A DNA stretch of 64,000 bases from Pseudomonas sp. 21 (GTDB taxonomy: Bacteria > Pseudomonadota > Gammaproteobacteria > Pseudomonadales > Pseudomonadaceae). Position 1 is the first letter of the stretch. The number at the start of each line of letters is the position of its first letter. Positions 63,816 to 64,000 of this stretch are shown here, in pieces. The notes beneath the pieces were generated by a model. The model was not told where the DNA came from and did no database searches. It saw nothing but the letters and a program-made list of their open reading frames with translations. Both the position numbers and the translations under genes were made by a program. The stretch covers positions 1-64,000 of the forward strand of contig NZ_JYOA01000015.1 in the NCBI RefSeq assembly GCF_000955805.1. The letters run 5' to 3'.

Positions 63816-64000
63816 CTCAATCAAGTGTCAAAGGTCAGAGCCCGCCTTGGCGGCACTCCAACAACAACCTCACCTGCGTCCCCTTGGGAACGCGGCGCGC
63901 AGTGTGACAAAGCTTGTCAGACGAATCCGTACGCCTTTGGTGAAGGTTTGCAAACGAATGTAAGTGCCGCGTGACTGGTGAGCCACGTTCTGGCGCGGCA

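Overview
The window is a stretch of a gamma-proteobacterial chromosome, almost certainly Pseudomonas, most likely of the P. aeruginosa group or a close relative (P. nitroreducens / citronellolis type). The evidence is very high GC in the core, a thrS-infC-rpmI-rplT-pheST-ihfA operon, MvaU, OprH-PhoPQ, CyaB, a PA2778/PA2779-type pair and a gcl-hyi-glxR-ttuD-pyk cluster. From memory these correspond to several separate blocks of the PAO1 map placed side by side (about PA2737-PA2779, PA1505-PA1484, PA3217 and PA1183-PA1166), so gene order is rearranged relative to PAO1.

Positions 1-13,191 are accessory DNA at the 3' end of tRNA-Pro(GGG), which occupies 13115-13191. The last ~48 nt of that tRNA gene are repeated directly at 464-511. 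Each copy is preceded by the 3' end of the same tyrosine recombinase gene, giving a ~288-bp direct repeat. The island between the copies is therefore a decayed integrated element with the scar of a second, tandem integration on its left. From left to right it carries: an HNH nuclease; a divergent HNH nuclease plus cytosine-5 methyltransferase pair; a convergent vsr; and, on the same strand as vsr and upstream of it, a three-gene operon. That operon encodes a protein with two GHKL ATPase domains (an Hsp90/MORC-like N-terminal half and a histidine-kinase C-terminal half), a receiver-like protein with an unrecognised C-terminal half, and an unknown protein. Further right are a frameshifted small gene, two paralogous phage-type repressors, a HEPN-motif protein, a membrane protein, and the remains of a filamentous-phage-like module: repressor, four operator-like palindromes, excisionase-like and Arc-like proteins, an adsorption-protein-like fusion ORF and an integrase fragment. 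The restriction-modification / dual-GHKL / receiver cluster is the best candidate for an undescribed system.

Positions 13,200-20,600 hold the translation operon on the minus strand (thrS, infC with a non-AUG start, rpmI, rplT, a terminator-like hairpin, pheS, pheT, ihfA, a MerR-type regulator). Positions 20.8-31.5 kb are mixed core genes: hydrolase, MvaU, small exported proteins, tRNA-Val(GAC), an amine oxidase of the polyamine type, a formate/nitrite-family channel, a C39-peptidase lipoprotein with its membrane partner, a solute-binding protein and moaA.

Positions 31.7-39.9 kb are a glyoxylate-to-pyruvate module: a TetR regulator, a GlcG-type protein, glyoxylate carboligase, hydroxypyruvate isomerase, tartronate semialdehyde reductase, type-2 glycerate kinase and pyruvate kinase. 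Downstream are a urea-transporter-family protein, a DapF paralogue lacking both catalytic cysteines, SstT, a K+ channel with a zinc ribbon, a MuiA-type protein, CysP, a DmpA-type peptidase, an APC permease and a LuxR regulator (40.4-51.4 kb). The right end has an FkbM methyltransferase, an HD-domain oxygenase-like protein, CyaB adenylate cyclase, DctA with a sigma-54 promoter, an AraC regulator, PhoQ-PhoP-OprH, a lytic transglycosylase, a PL7 alginate-lyase-like protein and a secreted dienelactone-hydrolase-family protein. REP-type inverted repeats are scattered through the core intergenic regions.
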